Below, in pieces: positions 12,195-22,825 of a stretch of 64,000 nt of DNA. Within the stretch, counting starts at the first letter, position 1; every line of letters begins with the position of its first letter. The stretch comes from Rattus norvegicus. Its lineage: Eukaryota > Chordata > Mammalia > Rodentia > Muridae. Below the pieces are notes generated by a model. That model had not been told where the DNA came from, made no database searches, and saw only the letters and a list, made by a program, of their open reading frames with translations. Both the position numbers and the translations under genes were made by a program. The stretch lies in contig NC_086024.1 in the NCBI RefSeq assembly GCF_036323735.1, forward strand, positions 72,566,924 through 72,630,923, read 5' to 3'.

Positions 12195-13700
12195 GGTCAA
12201 AGGCCTTTTTTTGCATCTAATAAGATGAGCGTGTACTTTTCATCCTTCAGTTTGTTTATATGTTGGATTGCATATATCTTTATCCTTGTTGAACCATTCC
12301 TACCTCTCTAGGATGAAGCCTACTTGACCATGGTGGATGATCTTTTGTTTTCTTGGATTTGGTTTGTAAATATTTTATTGACTATTTTTGTACTTATGTT
12401 CATAAGAGAAATTGCTCTTCTATACTCTTTTTTGATTGAGTGTTTATGTGGTTTGGGTATCAAAGTAACTGTGGCATCATAAAATGATGAATTGGGCAAT
12501 GGTCTTTCTGTTTCTGTTTTCTGAAATAATTTAAGGAGTATTGGCATTAATTTTTCTCTAAATGTCTGCTTTTTTCTCTAAAACCATCTGGCCATGTGCT
12601 TTTTTTTAATTTTTTTGGGAGAAAAATGACTGAATCTATTTTATTATAGAATATAGGTCTATTTAAATTGTTTATATAAACTTGATTCAACTTTGGTCAA
12701 TAATACCTACTGAGAAAATTATCAATTCCTTTAGGTTTTCCAGTTTGGTGGGGTATAGGTTTTTTTTAAATGTATGTCCTTTTGTTTTTATGGATTTCCT
12801 TGATGTCTGTTGTTATATACTCTCTTTTCTGATTTTGTCAACTTGGATATTCTCTCTTCTTCTAGCTAGTTTGGATAAGGGTTTATTTTGTTGATTTTCT
12901 CAAACTCTTTGTTTCTTTGATTTTTTGTATTATTCCCTTTGTCTCTATTTTATTGATTTTAGCCCTCAGACTGATTATTTCTTGTTATCTTTGTTTACTC
13001 CTCTTGGGTGTGCTTATTTCTTTTTGCTCTAGAGATTTCATGTATCCAATTAAGTTACTAGTGTGAGATCTCTCCATTTATTTTTAAATGTAAGCACTTA
13101 GTATAATAAACTCTAAGAATATCCTCCATTTTGCCAATAAGTTTAGTTGTGCTGTCTTTCATTGAATTCTAGAAAGTCTTTAATTTCTGCTTTTTAAGTT
13201 ACTAAATTTTCACTTCCAGATTTTGTTTAGTTTTAACTTCCTTTACTGATTCTATTACCACTTTCTGTTTTTGAACAGTTTAATTCATTTTCTTCCGTCG
13301 TGCTTTCATAGATTTTTTAAAGGAGTCTATTAACTTCCTGTTTAGGAAGTATATTCATAAAGGCTATTTTAATGCTTTTGTCTTGTGCTCCAGCTATGTT
13401 GGCATATTCAGGGCCTGCTGTGGTAGGGTTGCTGGCCTTTAATGGAGACAAATTGTCCTGGCCACTGTTAACTGTGTTTTCACCCTAGCATTCGGGCATC
13501 TGGGTTTAGGAGACTGCAATTCTAGATGCTGATATTATGTCTTGTTTTCACTGGGTGACTATGCGATCCATTGGTTTCTTTTGACTTTTTTGTTTTCTTA
13601 GGGTGTACTGGGTATATGTTGCCTGGTAAGGAATTCTTCGGGGATGCTAATAATTTTGACCACTTTGATTCTGGGTAATATATGTTTGTAGTTATTAGGA
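12195..13700 (-). mobile_element. Old L1/HAL1-like element: reverse-transcriptase remnant joined to ORF1-like part
   Basis: The minus strand at 12320-12547 translates to an RT-region remnant containing LIPKPHKHS and AISLMNIS, as in L1 ORF2p before RT motif A. Plus-strand anchors include 'ggatgaagcctacttgaccatggtggatgatc' (12311) and a counterpart of the 'gttgattttctcaaa' stretch (12890). Beyond about 13010 the ORF2 endonuclease half is missing and the text passes to a part resembling the L1 ORF1 coiled-coil and leader (13200-13560, 'actgattctattaccactttctg', 'ggagacaaattgtcctggcc'). A short ORF2 joined to ORF1 suggests either a HAL1-like element or an internally deleted Lx L1. Confidence 0.6.
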
Positions 13701-14059
13701 ACTAACACTTAAGATTAGGGCTGGCCTAGGGCAGAGGTGAGTTGTTTCATAGGAGAAAGGAAAAGAGCAAATAAATGTTTTCCACCAGGATTTGCTTAGA
13801 TGTCTAGGAATGGAGGAAAGAGTGAGGTGAAACCTCAGCAGATAGTCTGCTACAGAGCTGGAGTTGAGGCTGGGCACTAGGCTTGGCGGAAATATGAGAG
13901 AAGTGAAAATCTGTAGTTAGCTCACCTGCTTTCTTAGACAAAGTTTTACTACTCTGTATGTGATAGGATTCTACAGACATGTAGATGTTTGACCAAGTCA
14001 ATGCTGTTAGTCATATGTAAAACTTTTAATTAACATTTATTACTTATCCTATTAAAAAG
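13701..14059. other. Probable decayed L1/HAL1 leader sequence, not certain
   Basis: The stretch follows the ORF1-like part without a visible boundary, so it may be 5' UTR of the same minus-strand element. Two minus-strand frames of 60-65 codons overlap here in different phases and show no family motif. Confidence 0.3.
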
Positions 14060-16075
14060 AAATATCTCTCCCCCAGAAGTATTGCAAATGTGGCTGTTGT
14101 GTCACATGTGTGTCAGTAGGTGGCAGAGTGGAGAGACTTTGTCTACACTCTGCTCTGACCTATGAACATTTAAATGATTAGTAGCCTTCCATTCTCAAAA
14201 AACAGTGAGCCTAAGACAACCACTAATCTAGAAGCAGAGGGCCTAGGCAGGCAGCTGGCCTGAGGTGACCACCACAGCACCATGCAGGCCCAGACGAGCT
14301 TCCAGAATATGGGGTAAGCTGGAGACTAGAACCCTACCTACGATTGCAGGCCCTAAGCAAGAGTGAGCCTGAGATAGATGGAGCCCCTTGGGCAAACCAG
14401 ATGGGGAGCAAGCCCAAGATGACTACCAAACTGGAGCCTTGGAACCTGGGCAGGAAGCTAGCCTGAAATGACCATGAGTCCAGTGTCTAGCAGGCCAGGA
14501 GTTGGAGGTAGAAGTAGGTTGGCAGACCATACCTGAAATGAGCCCTGCCTGGCACCATAATGCAATATCAGGGCATAGCACTTCTGAGAGTATCCTTGAG
14601 AGGACCCAACCCCAGATACTGAAGAGACCCAGTCCATCACTAAGAATAGCAGGTACGTGTGAGAGAAATGGAAGAGAAAGAAAAACAGAAAGATGGGGGC
14701 ACCATAAAGAGAAGCAGAACTGAAGACTTGAGGGGTAGTGAGCAACAACATGATGTGATGCCACTCAAAATGATTGTGGGGTCCTGGCCTGTGCTGACAC
14801 CTTGGGACAGGTCTGGGTTTGTGACCAGGCAGCAGCAGGGGTTTGTTGCTACCAATGGCCAGGTGGACATCCTTGGTCTGGGCTGCTGCCCGGGGCTATT
14901 TTAATTTGCAAGGATAGTGCAGAACTAGTATCACCCTCACTTGGGTTTCTTGGTAGAGTTGGTCCTGGGATGATGAAAGCAGGAGGGCTGCCCCTGCCTC
15001 TCACCTTCTGTAGCACTCAGCAGAGTGTGTCCTGCATCTTACCTAGACAGTACAGTAGAGCTGGCTCTGAGAAGGATTGTGAATGACTAGGCCCAGAGGG
15101 CATGAGCATGGAGAAAAGCAGCCCTGACTCTTGATTGCTGTGTGATAACACAGACTTGGTAAAGATGCCCTTCTTACCTTCCTTGTCCCTCACCACCTAT
15201 GAAAGCAGGACAGCTGGGTATTGAGAGGAGAGGGTGGACTTGCCTCTCACTTGCTACAGCTCTCAGGGGAGCAAGGTCTGCACCACACCTGGGCCTTAAA
15301 GCAGAACTGATCCTGAGGGCAGTGGCATAGGTGAGCTGGCCATGGCCTGAAGGCTGTGTGTGTGGGAGAGCTGGCCCTGACCCTTGTCTACTGCATTGTT
15401 GTATAGCTGAAGGAGATATACATTTCGCCCCCTCCTTGTTCTTTGCCATCTCTGACAGGCAGAAGAGCTGGCCCTGGAGTCATGAGAGTGGGAAAACTAA
15501 CCATGTCCCTCAAAGGCTTCAACACTTGGAAGAGCAGGCCCTGTATTTCTCCTGGGTAGCAGGGTAGAGCTGGTCATCTTTGGAAGGATTGTTGATGAAC
15601 TATCCAGAGGGCACGAAAGTGGGAGAGTTGGCCCACTAACAAGCTCAGACACCTCTCAGACCCATATCCAGGGCTTTGAATTGGTTCATCTCAAAATCTA
15701 TACCATCAATGAACTGCTAGAGTGCATGAAGGGGCTGGTCCTATAGATCCAAAACTTTAGGATACCATGACACAGACCAACAACAGAATGTATGATACAA
15801 GTCTCAGCAAGGTTCCAGTATTGAAATAGTAGCAGAAGTCAGAGGCCTTGTAGCAGATCAAACAATTATTGCAGCAAACATTTCCAAGCAAAGAAGTAAG
15901 AACACACTGCAACACAATACAGCTTCCACAAGGAGACTTTTTCCTCAGTTGAAGAGGAGGTTGAAAGGATGGAGGGAGAGTGCAAGGGGAGGGGAAGATG
16001 CGTGAGATTGGTTTGTATAATGTGAAATTCACAAAGAACCAGTAAAAAAATAAAAAAAAGAAACAAAACATAGTG
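14060..16075 (+). mobile_element. Unnamed rodent poly(A) retroposon family 'X', copy 2 (most complete)
   Basis: The start (14066-14180: 'gaagtattgcaaatgtggctgttgtgtcacatg...ctgacctatgaacatt') matches the reverse complement of 49935-50055, which fixes both copies as one family. The body consists of degenerate repeats of 'gcagagctggccctgaggg...gggagagctggccctgacc' type. The 3' end reads 'ggaggggaagatgcgtgagattgg...tgtgaaattcacaaagaaccagtaaaaaaataaaaaa', that is, a purine-rich run, a conserved terminal phrase and a poly(A) tail at 16042-16075. This is a non-LTR type 3' end. Frames of 73-113 codons on both strands here (14423-15567) are uninformative. I recall the terminal phrase as typical of an abundant rodent repeat but cannot give its library name. 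Confidence 0.6.
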
Positions 16076-16106
16076 ACATAAATTCACAAAGAAAAGTGAA
16101 TGATCT

Positions 16107-16877
16107 TCATCACTTAATGAATTTATTTACTTTTATTGGATATTTTTAAATTTACATTTCAAATGTTGTCCCATTTCCCCCACCCAACCACCCAACCCTT
16201 CCTGCCTCCCTGCCCTGACATTCTAATACACTGGGAGTGGGTGTGGGGAGGAGTCCAGCCTTGGCAGAATCAAAGGCTTCTCTTCCCATTCGTGTCCAAC
16301 AAGGCTATCCTCTTCTACATATACGGTGGAGTCATGTGTCTGTCTGTGTGTACTCTTTGGATGGTGTTTTAGTCCCTGGGAGCTCTGGTTGGTTGGTATT
16401 GTTGTTCTTCTGGGGTTGAAAACCCCTTCATCTCCTTCAATCCTTTCTCTAACTCCTCCGTTGAGGACCATGTTCTCAGTTCAGTGGTTTACTGTGAACA
16501 TTTGCCTCTGTATTTGTGATGCTCTCAGGAGATAGCTATATCAGCCTCCTGTCAGCATGCGCTCCTTGGCACAGGAATATTGTCTGGATTTGGTGGCTAT
16601 ATGGACATGGGATGGATCCCCAGGTGGGGCAGTCTCTGAATGGCCATTCCTTCAGTCTCTGCTCCAAACTTTGTCTCCATATCCCCTCCTATGAATATTT
16701 TTGCTCCCCCTTCTAAAAAGGATTGAAGCAGCATACTTTGATCATCCTTATTCTTGAGCTTGATGTGGATTGTATCTTGGGTAATCTGAGCTTTTGGGTG
16801 TATACCCACTTATCAGTGAGTGCATACCACCTATGTTTTTCTGTGACTGTGTTACTTCACTCAGGATGACATTTTCT
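16107..16877 (-). mobile_element. L1 (host copy): 3' UTR and end of ORF2, first segment
   Basis: A T-rich tail at 16107-16150 is followed by the reverse complement of the L1 3' UTR: 'acatttcaaatgttgtcccatttccccc' (16155), the purine-run complement, 'ctctacatatacgg' region (16310-16330), 'ggagctctggttggttggtattgttgttc' (16379), and 'ctcagttcagtggttt' (16470). It then reaches the last part of ORF2 ('accacttatcagtgagtgcataccacc', 16803). It is interrupted at 16878 by another L1 and resumes at 17665. Confidence 0.8.
16861..16877. repeat. Target-site duplication, left copy (nested L1)
   Basis: TCAGGATGACATTTTCT here matches TCAGAATGACATTTTCT at 17665-17681 (16 of 17 bases). It lies exactly where the host L1 sequence is split. 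Confidence 0.85.
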
Positions 16878-17664
16878 GTTTCTTTTTTTTTTCCATCTTT
16901 ATTAAATTGGGTATTTTGTATTTACATTTCAAATGTTATTCCCTTTCCCAGTTTCCAGGCCAACATACCCCTAAACCTTTCCTCTCCTCTTCTATATGAG
17001 TGTTTCCCTCCCCATCCTCCCCCCATTACCGCCCTTCCCCCAAGAAGCCCATTTACTGGAGTTCAGCCTTGGCAGGATCAAGGGCTTCCCCTCCCACTGG
17101 TGCCCTTTCTAGGCTATTCACTGCTACCTATGCAGTTGGAGCCCAGGGTCAGTCCATGTATAGTCTTTGGGTAGTGGCTTAGTCCTTGGAAAGCTCTGGT
17201 GGTTGGTATTGTTGTTCATATGGGGTCTCAAGCCACTTCAGCTCTTTTAGTCCTTTCTCTGACTCCTTCAACGTGGGACTGGCTCTCAGTTCAGTGGTTT
17301 GCTGCAGGCATTCACCTATGTAATTGCCATATTCTGATTGCGTGTCTCAGGAGAGATCTACATACAATTCCTGTCTGCCTCCACAAGTAACCACAAGTTC
17401 CTGCCCCTACTTCTGGGTCCTTGTGTGCGGGGGGGGGGGGGGCTGATGGCACTAGGTATTTTCCTATAGAGTCAGAAATGTGGGCACAGAGTAGTCTCCT
17501 CTGGTTTCCCAGGCATGTCTGCCCCTGTGAAGGTCTAGCTCTTCCTCCCATGGGATTTGTGTGCAGGGAGCTGTTTGACTGGGTCTGTTCAGATCAGGGC
17601 ACAGTCTGGACTGCAAGGCTCCTGCAGCTGGACTGCCCCTATCTTCCTGTTCCCAGAGGCCTTA
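16878..17664 (-). mobile_element. Nested L1 reduced to 5' UTR fused with 3' UTR
   Basis: From the low-coordinate end: a T-rich tail (16878-16892), a complete-looking reverse-complement L1 3' UTR (16893 to about 17385, with 'tggtgccctttctaggctattcactgctacc' and 'ctctgactccttcaac'), then an abrupt change to reverse-complement L1 5' UTR (about 17386-17664: 'ctggtttcccaggcatgtctgcccctgtgaaggtctagctc', 'cccatgggatttgtgtgcagggagctgttt'). ORF1 and ORF2 are absent entirely. A 13- to 14-base poly-G run lies at 17428-17443 in the 5' UTR part. The 17-bp TSD encloses both halves, so either the deletion predates insertion or the body was lost afterwards by a clean internal deletion. Confidence 0.8.
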
Positions 17665-17681
17665 TCAGAATGACATTTTCT
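17665..17681. repeat. Target-site duplication, right copy (nested L1)
   Basis: Matches 16861-16877 with one mismatch; the host L1 ORF2 resumes immediately ('agttctatctatttgtctatgaatttcatg'). Confidence 0.85.
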
Positions 17682-17926
17682 AGTTCTATCTATTTGTCTA
17701 TGAATTTCATGAAGTTATTGCTTTTGATAGCCGAGTAGTACTCCATTGTGTAGATGTACCACATTTTCTGTATCTATTCCTCTGTTGAAGGACATCTAGG
17801 TTGTTTCCAGCTTCCAACTATATATACAAGGCTGCTATGAACATGTGTCCTTGTTGTATGTTGAAACATCTTTTGCGTGTAGGCCCAGGAGTGGTATAGC
17901 TGGGTCCTCAGATAGTACTATGTAGG
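17682..17926 (-). mobile_element. L1 (host copy): ORF2 C-terminal part, second segment
   Basis: The plus strand shows the reverse complement of the ORF2 C-terminal coding part: 'tagccgagtagtactccattgtgtagatgtaccacattttctgtatct' (17730) and 'gaaggacatctaggttgtttccagctt' (17786). It stops around 17926 where unrelated sequence begins. Confidence 0.8.
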
Positions 17927-18436
17927 ATGATATCATTATACAGGTGAAGGCAGATACAGGACATAATGAGGCCTGTCATTGGATGAGAAGGAGGGAGAAA
18001 AGTTCCAGAGGAGGAGGAGACTAGAGAAGAGGAGAACATGGAGAACATGGAGAACATGGAGGCAGATGTTAAAATTCCTCTCTGCACATTTACATGTTGT
18101 TATGAATATTCTTAAGGGGTGAGTGTGTACAGGGCTTTGTATGTTTAGATGAGCAAATTATATCTTATCAATTGGATCAGAGTTTATTGTGTTATGTGTG
18201 TGTGCTCTTTCATGTGGCAACTTAATTGAGTTCAAGAGAGTGTGTGGTGGCAGGACACTGGACCTGCCATGGAATTGGGATGTGTATGGCTGGCATGGTG
18301 GTAACCTACCTTGGGAAATAGACAGGAAGAGGGATTGTTGCTGGACTCAGAGAATAGCCATCAGCAGTGTGATATGGAATGAAGCATAGAGGGTGAGAAG
18401 CTATGTTGACTGAGATGATGTCTTGTGGTCACACAG
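17927..18436 (+). mobile_element. Unclassified LTR-like segment replacing part of L1 ORF2
   Basis: About 510 bases unrelated to L1 lie between two parts of one L1 ORF2, and about 90 bases of ORF2 are missing at the junction. A 'ggcctgtcattggatg' core (17970-17985) followed by a purine-rich run and a GAGAACATG triplicate (18033-18060) recalls the U3 region of rodent endogenous retroviral LTRs. The same 16-base core recurs at 30938-30953. Strand is assigned from this resemblance. The 66-codon frame at 18189-18389 is not supported as a gene. Confidence 0.4.
18033..18060. repeat. 9-bp tandem repeat (GAGAACATG)x3
   Basis: Three consecutive copies of a 9-base unit in the LTR-like segment. Confidence 0.85.
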
Positions 18437-19356
18437 TTCCATATCCTTGCCAGCATCTGTTGTCACCTGAGTTTCTGATCTTAGCCATTCTGACTAGTGT
18501 GAGGTGGAATCTCAGGATTATTTTGAATTTGCATTTCCCTGATGACTAAGGATATTCAACATTTCTTTAGGTGCTTCTCAGCCATTTGATATTCCTCAGT
18601 TCAGATTCTTTATCTCTGTTCCCCGTTTTGTAATAGGCTTACTTGGTTCTCTGTAGTCTAACTTCTTGAGTTCTTTGTATATATTGCATATTAGCCCTCT
18701 ACCATATGTGCGATTGATAAAGAAATTTTTCCCAATCTGTTGGTTACTGTTTTGTTCTATTGACAGTATCTCCTTTGCCTTACAGAAACTGTTCAATTTT
18801 ATGAGATCCCATTTGTCATTTCACGATCTTACAGCATATCCATTGACATTCTGTTCAGGAAAATTTCCCCTGTGCCCATGTGTTTGAGGCTTTCCCCCAC
18901 TTTTGTTCTTTTAGTTTCAGTGTGTCTGCTTCTATGCTAAGGTCCCTGATCCTCTTGGACTTGAGCTTTGAAAAGGGAGATAAGAATGGATAATTTTTTT
19001 AAATAATGGATCAATTTACATTCTTCTACAAGCTGACTGCCAGTTGAATCAGCACGATTTGTTGAAAATGCTGTCTTTTTTCCACTGGATGATTTTAGCT
19101 CCTTTGTCAAAGATCATGTGACTGTAGATGTGTGGTTTCATTTCTGGGATTTCAATTCTATTCCATTGATCTACCTGCCTGTCTCTGTACCAATACCACC
19201 CAGTCTTTAACACTATTTCTCTGTAGTACAGATTGAAGGCAGGGATGGTGATTCCCCTAGAAGTTCTTTTATTGTGAGAATAGTTTCGCTATCCTGCTTG
19301 TTGTTGTTGTTGTTGTTTGTTTGTTTTTTTGTTATTCCAAATGAATTTGAGAATTG
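18437..19356 (-). mobile_element. L1 (host copy): ORF2 C-terminal part, third segment, 5'-truncated
   Basis: Resumes at the reverse complement of the ORF2 zinc-knuckle region ('catccttgccagcatctgttgtcacctgagtt', 18449) and runs up to about 19356 ('ttgttattccaaatgaatttgagaattgctcc'). The minus-strand frame 18596-18796 includes the ORF2p string IYKELKKLDYREP. A TTG-rich run at 19298-19332 marks a local expansion. L1 homology ends in the RT-thumb region, so the element is 5'-truncated. No convincing TSD was found against the 16107 end. Confidence 0.75.
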
Positions 19357-20174
19357 CTCCTTCTTTTTTAATTTCAAACAATTTCATTTTCACCAGTAAC
19401 ATCACATACACTGTTCTTTTGTTCTAGAGAACAGCACTCTTCTACATCAGCCTAAATATGTACACCGGGAATGTTTCACAGTCTTAAGCAGTAAGAAAGG
19501 CAATGAATGTTTCAAAAGGAAGATGAATGCAGTAATAGATTCCTGTTACTTCATAAGGTGCTTGAATAGTTTTTTTTACCTTGTAACTATAGAAATTTTA
19601 TGATCAAGATCCTATCTATTTCCTCAAAATATATCTGAGTTATTCCACAATTGACTTTGACTCTGGTGCGTTTATTTACTTTTCGAAGTGCAGTTCAGCC
19701 ATGCAACCCATTAATCATGATACATGGGTGAAGACAAGGTCCTTGTGGCTGGATCTTAACTTATATTCATGACAATTAATCATTGTGTGACAGTGTTGCG
19801 GTCATTGAATGCATGCCATTTGCCACTTTCCACCACTTAAGTTCAAAGAGAAGACTCACAAGAAAATAATGATCTGATAAGGCATTAAAGTAGCCTAATG
19901 ATAGGAGAACACTGACAGTTAACTTTGGGTCAGTGGCTGTATTCTTTCCTTCTCAGATCATCTAGATATGGGTTCTTCTGACCTATTTATTAGTTTTAGG
20001 TATTTTCAAAAAATTTGACTTATATAGCTTGTTTATTACAGAATTTCCCAGGAGGAAAGCTTACTATAATGTTACTAATGTACATTCTGTCTCATATGCA
20101 TGAGTATTTTCCATTTGTACACAGCTTATGGGTTTCAGAACAGTAGCCAGTATACTTTATGGTTTTATGTAGAG
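19357..20174. other. Unrecognised sequence
   Basis: No repeat family, RNA gene or coding signature was recognised. Confidence 0.5.
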
Positions 20175-20175
20175 A

Positions 20176-20208
<33 letters not shown>

Positions 20209-20441
20209 TGTGTGCATGTGTGTGTGCATGTATGTGTGTATGTGTGTGTGCATGTATGTGTGTGTGTATGTGTGTGTGCATGTATGTGTGTGTGTATGTG
20301 TGTGTGTGCATGTGCGCGTGCATGTATGTGTGTGTATGTGTGTGTGCACGTGTGTGTGCATGTATGTGTGTGTGTGTGTGCATGTGTGTGTGCATGTATG
20401 TGTGTGTGTATGTGTGTGTGTGTGCATGTATGTGTGTGTGT
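20175..20441. repeat. Long (GT)n / GTGTGCATGTAT microsatellite
   Basis: About 265 bases of alternating purine-pyrimidine sequence, with GT runs broken by regular GCATGTATGT units. All six frames are open across it, giving 100-121 codon Cys-Val and His-Thr frames on both strands; these are composition artefacts. Confidence 0.95.
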
Positions 20442-20884
20442 ATTTGCATTCTTTGGCATCTCTGACACAACAGTTTAATTCAACTATGAACTAGAGATGA
20501 AACAGTCACTGCTAATATCTAGGCATTTTACTGTAGAAAAAATTAATCATAATTTAAAAATATCAACCCTTGTAGGCTTATCAATTCATTACTTTACTGA
20601 AAATTTGACATACAAGAATGTGAAATTAAAATTTACAAATAACACTTTTTACTTTTTTTTTTATCACCTACTTTCTAAAGATGATTTGATTCTCTCAGTT
20701 TATGTCATTCTGAAATAATATGTTGAGACATTTACATACAAAATAGCAATTACTGCAATTATTTTCATGAATTTTGTGGAGAGATCCAGGAATATACATT
20801 CCCTGGTGTTGAAACACTTAATATCTGAATCCTTCTCTTTGTTCTTTCTTCCTTCTTTCCTGTTACTAAAATATATTCTCAGCT
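20442..20884. other. AT-rich unrecognised sequence
   Basis: Nothing recognised. The 73-codon frame at 20497-20718 has no family signature. Confidence 0.5.
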
Positions 20885-21108
20885 TTATTTATTTATTTTA
20901 CATTTAATTTTCAGTTTTGCATATGTTTGTGTTTGTGGTGGGAGAAGCAGGTATGCACGAGTATAGACATAGGGAGCAGATGTCACATTCTTTAAATTGC
21001 CATTACAGACAGTTGTGAGTCACTCAAAGCAGAGGGGGGGACCTGAACGCAGGCTCTCTGCAAAGCCAGTGTGTAGTCTCAATTGTTTAGCCATCTCTTT
21101 AGCTTTCT
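20885..21108 (-). mobile_element. B2/B3-type SINE
   Basis: On the plus strand the 3' end is a T-rich tail (20885-20915). It is followed by 'gccattacagacagttgtgagtcactc' (20999), a counterpart of the B2 'ggagttacagacagttgtgagc', and by 'gaacgcaggctctctgcaaagccagtgtgt' and 'ttgtttagccatctctttagct' (21086), matching the reverse complement of the tRNA-derived B2 head. Diverged copy. Confidence 0.75.
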
Positions 21109-21371
21109 TTTTCTTTCTTTTCTTTTTTATTTTTAACATCTACTGAAGTTTCTCTTTGAAAATGTCCATACATGAATCTTCTGAAGCCAGGTTGCTCTCA
21201 CCCTGCCCTTTATTATTCGACTCTCATTCCTGTCCACCACTACTCCAACCTCTTACCTTGCCATTTCACATTTCACATTAGAACATTTTTTTGCTTTGTT
21301 TTGTGATAACTGGGTTTAACCACAACAGTCTGACCAACTCTACATCTTCATATTTTATTTTATTATTATTT

Positions 21372-21490
21372 TTTTGAGTCTGTTCTTTTTTTTTCTAACC
21401 TACTATGTCTTGGAACTTGTTATGTAGTCAAGGTTGGCCTCCAAATCACAGCCATCTGCCTGCCTCTGTGTCTCAAAGGGTGACATCAAA
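21372..21490 (-). mobile_element. B1 SINE (7SL-derived), diverged
   Basis: The plus strand reads like the B1 reverse complement: 'cttggaacttgttatgtagtcaaggttggcctccaaatcacagccatctgcctgcctctgtgtctcaaagg', equivalent to the 'ggaactcactctgtagaccaggctggcctcgaactcag..ctgcctgcctctgcctcc' part of B1. Many mismatches imply an old copy. Confidence 0.7.
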
Positions 21491-21844
21491 GGATTGTTCT
21501 TTCATTCTTGCTGCACATCTGCATGCCTTTACAACATAATGTTATAGCAAAGTAGCATGACTTTATGTAGCTAACTTTGCAGACACCTTGGTTTGTCTTC
21601 ATAAAAATTAGTAGCCCATTGTTCTGTTTTTGTTGTTGTTAGCAAGTCTATGTGATGCTAATTACTCTGTGTATCTTTCTTTTAGAAACATTTTTATTAG
21701 TTCTTTGAAAATTTTGTATAATATCTTTTGATCATATGACTCTCAACTTTACTTACTTGCTTTTATCTTAAACCCATTAAGTTCAATTTGTATTTCTTAT
21801 ATATTCTTGAGTGTGTGGCTAACTTACCAGAGGCTGCACTCTTT
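21491..21844. other. Unrecognised sequence
   Basis: AT-rich, no family or gene recognised. Confidence 0.45.
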
Positions 21845-22450
21845 TTTTAAAATAATATATTTTAATTGCAATATAATCACATTATCTTCCTTCTTCCCTC
21901 TTCTCCTTCTTTTATTTCCCATATTCTCTTCTTTCAAGGCCCCCATTCTCAAATTAATACCTTCTAGAATAAATGCCTTATATTTATGTGAGTGTATGTA
22001 TGTGAGTTTCTCTGTATATGCATGTGTGTTTGTGCATGCACATGAATGCAAATTGTTGAGTAGTTTTTTTGTTTGTGTATATTTGGTTTGAAGGCTGACC
22101 ACTTTGTATTGGATAGCTAATTAGAGGACTTACATTTGGGAATGGCTAATTTTCCCTCTCCTGGACAGTCATTAAGTCACCTATAGTTCTGAATTATTTC
22201 CTCTTTTGAGATGACATGTTTATTGGTATTGTGATTTTCCAGGTTTTATTTGCTAAGCCATTTCTAGAAGAGATGGTTTCACTGCACACTTCTTGTTTTT
22301 CTGGCTCTTACAATCTTTCTACCCTTCTAAGAAGATGTTCCCTGAACCATAAATGTAGGATCTGTGCTGCAGATGTATCCATTGAGGCTAAGTTCCCACA
22401 ATCCATGACCTCTGCATTGAATCCACTCATGGTTTTATGAAACAGTCTCC
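21845..22450 (-). mobile_element. Lx-type L1 3' UTR
   Basis: The order of phrases on the plus strand is that of an inverted Lx 3' UTR: 'ttttaattgcaatataatcacattat' (21861), a pyrimidine-rich run (21885-21950), an alternating 'gtgtatgtatgtgagtt' part, 'gaaggctgaccactttgtattggatagctaatt' (22091), 'tcacctatagttctgaatt' and 'gttttatgaaacagtctccatctg'. No ORF remains. Confidence 0.65.
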
Positions 22451-22689
22451 ATCTGTATGTCATTTTATGTTTCAGTAGGATTAATTGTTAATGATTCCCA
22501 CCCTCAACTTTGAAACAAATTCATCCCTTATTTGACACAATGGTGCCCTGATTTTCTTTCTTGTCTATTCCATTTTCTGTTTTAGTTTTAGCAGCTCTCC
22601 CACATCTTTCTGAATTTTGGGTGGGTTCTAATTCCCAGCTGTCAGACACTGTCATCTTGAGATTTTGTGTGATTTGTAGAAAAACAGCT

Positions 22690-22825
22690 TGTGCTCAAAA
22701 TCCAGCCTTACCACTCACTGACTGTATTACTTTGAATTAGTTTCATTCCTTTTATATTTAAGCTTTATTATCTGTAAAATGGGAACAGAAATAGTAGCTG
22801 TATTATAGATGTGATATTAAAAATA
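22690..22825 (+). mobile_element. MIR SINE remnant
   Basis: Core match to MIR: 'aaaatccagccttaccactcactgactgtattactttgaatta' then 'tatctgtaaaatgggaacagaaatagtagctgtattatagatgtgat'. This corresponds to the 'cggctctgccacttactagctgtgtgac' and 'catctgtaaaatggggataataatagtacc' parts of the consensus. An ancient mammalian repeat, here with a small T-rich disruption. Confidence 0.75.

Noticed and set aside
20092..20494. Open frames of 100-121 codons on both strands (Cys-Val and His-Thr repeats)
   Set aside because: They translate a GT/CA microsatellite. All six frames are open because the sequence lacks stops, and there is no start context or conserved motif.
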